Shown here in pieces: positions 62,745-64,000 of a stretch of DNA of 64,000 nucleotides. The DNA comes from Pontibacter sp. SGAir0037 (GTDB lineage: Bacteria; Bacteroidota; Bacteroidia; Cytophagales; Hymenobacteraceae), in NCBI RefSeq assembly GCF_005491705.1, contig NZ_CP028092.1, forward strand, positions 2,976,001 through 3,040,000, read 5' to 3'. Position 1 is the first letter of the stretch, and each line of letters starts with the position of its first letter. The translations under genes and the position numbers were made by a program. The notes beneath the pieces were generated by a model. It worked only from the letters and a program-made list of their open reading frames with translations, was not told the DNA's origin and ran no database searches.

Positions 62745-64000
62745 ATGAATCTTACAACACTTACCGCCATTTCTCCTGTGGATGGGCGTTACCGTCGGAA
62801 TACCACAGACTTAGCCGGATACTTTTCTGAGTTTGGCCTGATCCGCTACCGTGTACTGGTAGAGGTAGAATATTTTATTGCGCTGTGCGAACTGCCGCTT
62901 CCGCAGCTAAGCAGTGTGCCCCAGGACCAGTTTAAGGCGTTACGCGCCATCTACGAAAACTTTACCGAAGCCGATGCGCTGCAGATAAAGGAGACCGAGA
63001 AAGTAACCAACCACGATGTAAAGGCTGTTGAGTACTTTATAAAAGATCAATTTGACACCCTTGGCCTAAGCCAGTACAAAGAATTTATACATTTTGGACT
63101 CACTTCCCAGGATGTAAACAATACAGCCATCCCGCTTAGTCTGCGCGATGCCGATGATCGTGTTATTATGCCAGCTTTTCAGCAGTTGCACCAAACACTG
63201 GCAGAGTTGGCACAGCAATGGAAGGACGTGCCGATGCTGGCCCATACCCATGGCCAACCTGCTTCTCCTACGCGACTGGGAAAGGAAATAATGGTGTTTG
63301 CAGAGCGACTGGCAGCTCAAATGAACCTGCTCCGCCAAGTGCCATTCTCAGCAAAGTTCGGAGGTGCTACCGGCAATTTTAATGCACATCATGTGGCGTA
63401 TCCTGCCATTAACTGGCCCGATTTCGGCAATCGCTTTGTGCAGGATGTACTGGGGCTGCGCCGCAGCCAATACACCACCCAAATTGAGCATTACGACAAC
63501 TTGGCGGCCTACTTCGACGGATTAAAGCGACTGAACACTATTCTGATTGATTTTGCCCGGGACGTATGGCAGTATGTTTCGATGGGCTACTTTAAGCAAA
63601 AAATAAAAGCAGGTGAAGTAGGTTCATCGGCTATGCCGCATAAAGTTAACCCGATAGATTTTGAGAATGCAGAGGGCAACCTGGGTATAGCCAATGCCAT
63701 TTTAGAGCACCTGGCAGCCAAACTGCCCATCTCCCGCCTGCAGCGCGACCTGACGGATTCAACGGTATTACGCAATGTAGGAGTTCCACTGGCACATGTG
63801 GTTATAGCGCTTAAGTCGCTTGAAAAAGGCATCGGAAAACTTGAACTCAACGAAGCCGCCCTGCATAACCACCTGGAAGAAAACTGGGCTGTAGTGGCAG
63901 AAGGCATCCAGACCGTGCTGCGCCGTGAAGGTTACCCGCAACCTTATGAAGCGCTGAAGGCATTGACCCGCAAAAATGAAAAAATTACTGAGCAAGCCAT
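62745..64000 (+). CDS. purB: Adenylosuccinate lyase, 5' part (runs off the right edge)
   Basis: The first 418 codons of a lyase of the fumarase/aspartase superfamily that acts twice in purine synthesis (SAICAR and adenylosuccinate cleavage). Seen: SPVDGRYRRNTTDLAGYFSE (2-30), ETEKVTNHDVKAVEYFIKD, HFGLTSQDVNNTA, the catalytic His region AHTHGQPASPTRLGKE, and the flexible loop signature GSSAMPHKVNPIDFENAEGN with the catalytic Ser. The E. coli type is about 456 residues, so roughly 40 residues are missing. It is divergent from the transglycosylase. Confidence 0.96.
   Translation, partial: MNLTTLTAISPVDGRYRRNTTDLAGYFSEFGLIRYRVLVEVEYFIALCELPLPQLSSVPQDQFKALRAIYENFTEADALQIKETEKVTNHDVKAVEYFIKDQFDTLGLSQYKEFIHFGLTSQDVNNTAIPLSLRDADDRVIMPAFQQLHQTLAELAQQWKDVPMLAHTHGQPASPTRLGKEIMVFAERLAAQMNLLRQVPFSAKFGGATGNFNAHHVAYPAINWPDFGNRFVQDVLGLRRSQYTTQIEHYDNLAAYFDGLKRLNTILIDFARDVWQYVSMGYFKQKIKAGEVGSSAMPHKVNPIDFENAEGNLGIANAILEHLAAKLPISRLQRDLTDSTVLRNVGVPLAHVVIALKSLEKGIGKLELNEAALHNHLEENWAVVAEGIQTVLRREGYPQPYEALKALTRKNEKITEQA

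Overview
The window is a stretch of a Bacteroidota chromosome, probably of the order Cytophagales (a Hymenobacter/Pontibacter-like host is a guess). The signs are a GLPGLI-family protein beside a CarboxypepD_reg/plug/OMP barrel protein, SprB-like repeats, promoters of the Bacteroidetes type (TTTG - about 20 bp - TAnnTTTG) and host genes that mostly lack a Shine-Dalgarno sequence. Two host segments flank one integrated tailed-phage genome of about 40 kb.

Left host segment (1-19.4 kb). Reading left to right: the 5' part of menA (menaquinone synthesis, TTG start), a glutathione peroxidase, a coupled arginase-family/argS pair divergent from an arginine decarboxylase, a small CPAY lipoprotein, a GmhB-like HAD phosphatase, a polyprenol-phosphate mannose synthase and a TerC protein. 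Next comes an aromatic amino-acid block: a divergent DAHP synthase-chorismate mutase fusion, prephenate dehydratase (pheA), a class I/II aminotransferase and a second DAHP synthase-chorismate mutase. Both transcription units of this block appear to begin with a Bacteroidetes promoter, a small leader ORF and an intrinsic terminator; the leader ahead of pheA is extremely rich in Phe and Tyr codons, so this is a classical attenuator layout. The segment ends with a DUF3817-like protein, a LysR regulator and the OMP-barrel/GLPGLI operon. The GLPGLI start codon lies inside a perfect 20-bp inverted repeat.

Prophage (about 19.4-59.25 kb). The tyrosine integrase (+) is at the left end. At the right end (58.0-59.2 kb) sit a divergent pair of small HTH regulators with palindromic operators and one more + strand gene. 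Almost everything between is on the minus strand. The early region (50.7-58.0 kb) holds many small genes, a primase-helicase, an orphan cytosine methyltransferase and a serine recombinase. A block of 9-bp TGTAACAAA repeats (50.25-50.59 kb) separates it from the late region. The late genes run, in transcription order: tail fibre/spike proteins, protease-scaffold, capsid, possible tail tube, terminase, a structured intergenic region, portal, a duplicated DUF6712-like protein, lysis genes (lysozyme, holin, candidate unimolecular spanin) and tail genes with the tape measure. Four late transcription units each start just after the same motif (read on the minus strand, AACCCTGTCCTTTTTT), three of them just behind a terminator; I propose this as the phage late-promoter or activator signal. 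Two genes that look like lysogenic cargo (a lipoprotein at 21.3-22.0 kb and a small + strand membrane ORF at 35.4 kb) break the pattern.

Right host segment (59.26-64 kb): an SBF-like (SLC10-type) transporter, an AsmA-like/GT51 transglycosylase fusion and the 5' part of purB, which runs off the window.
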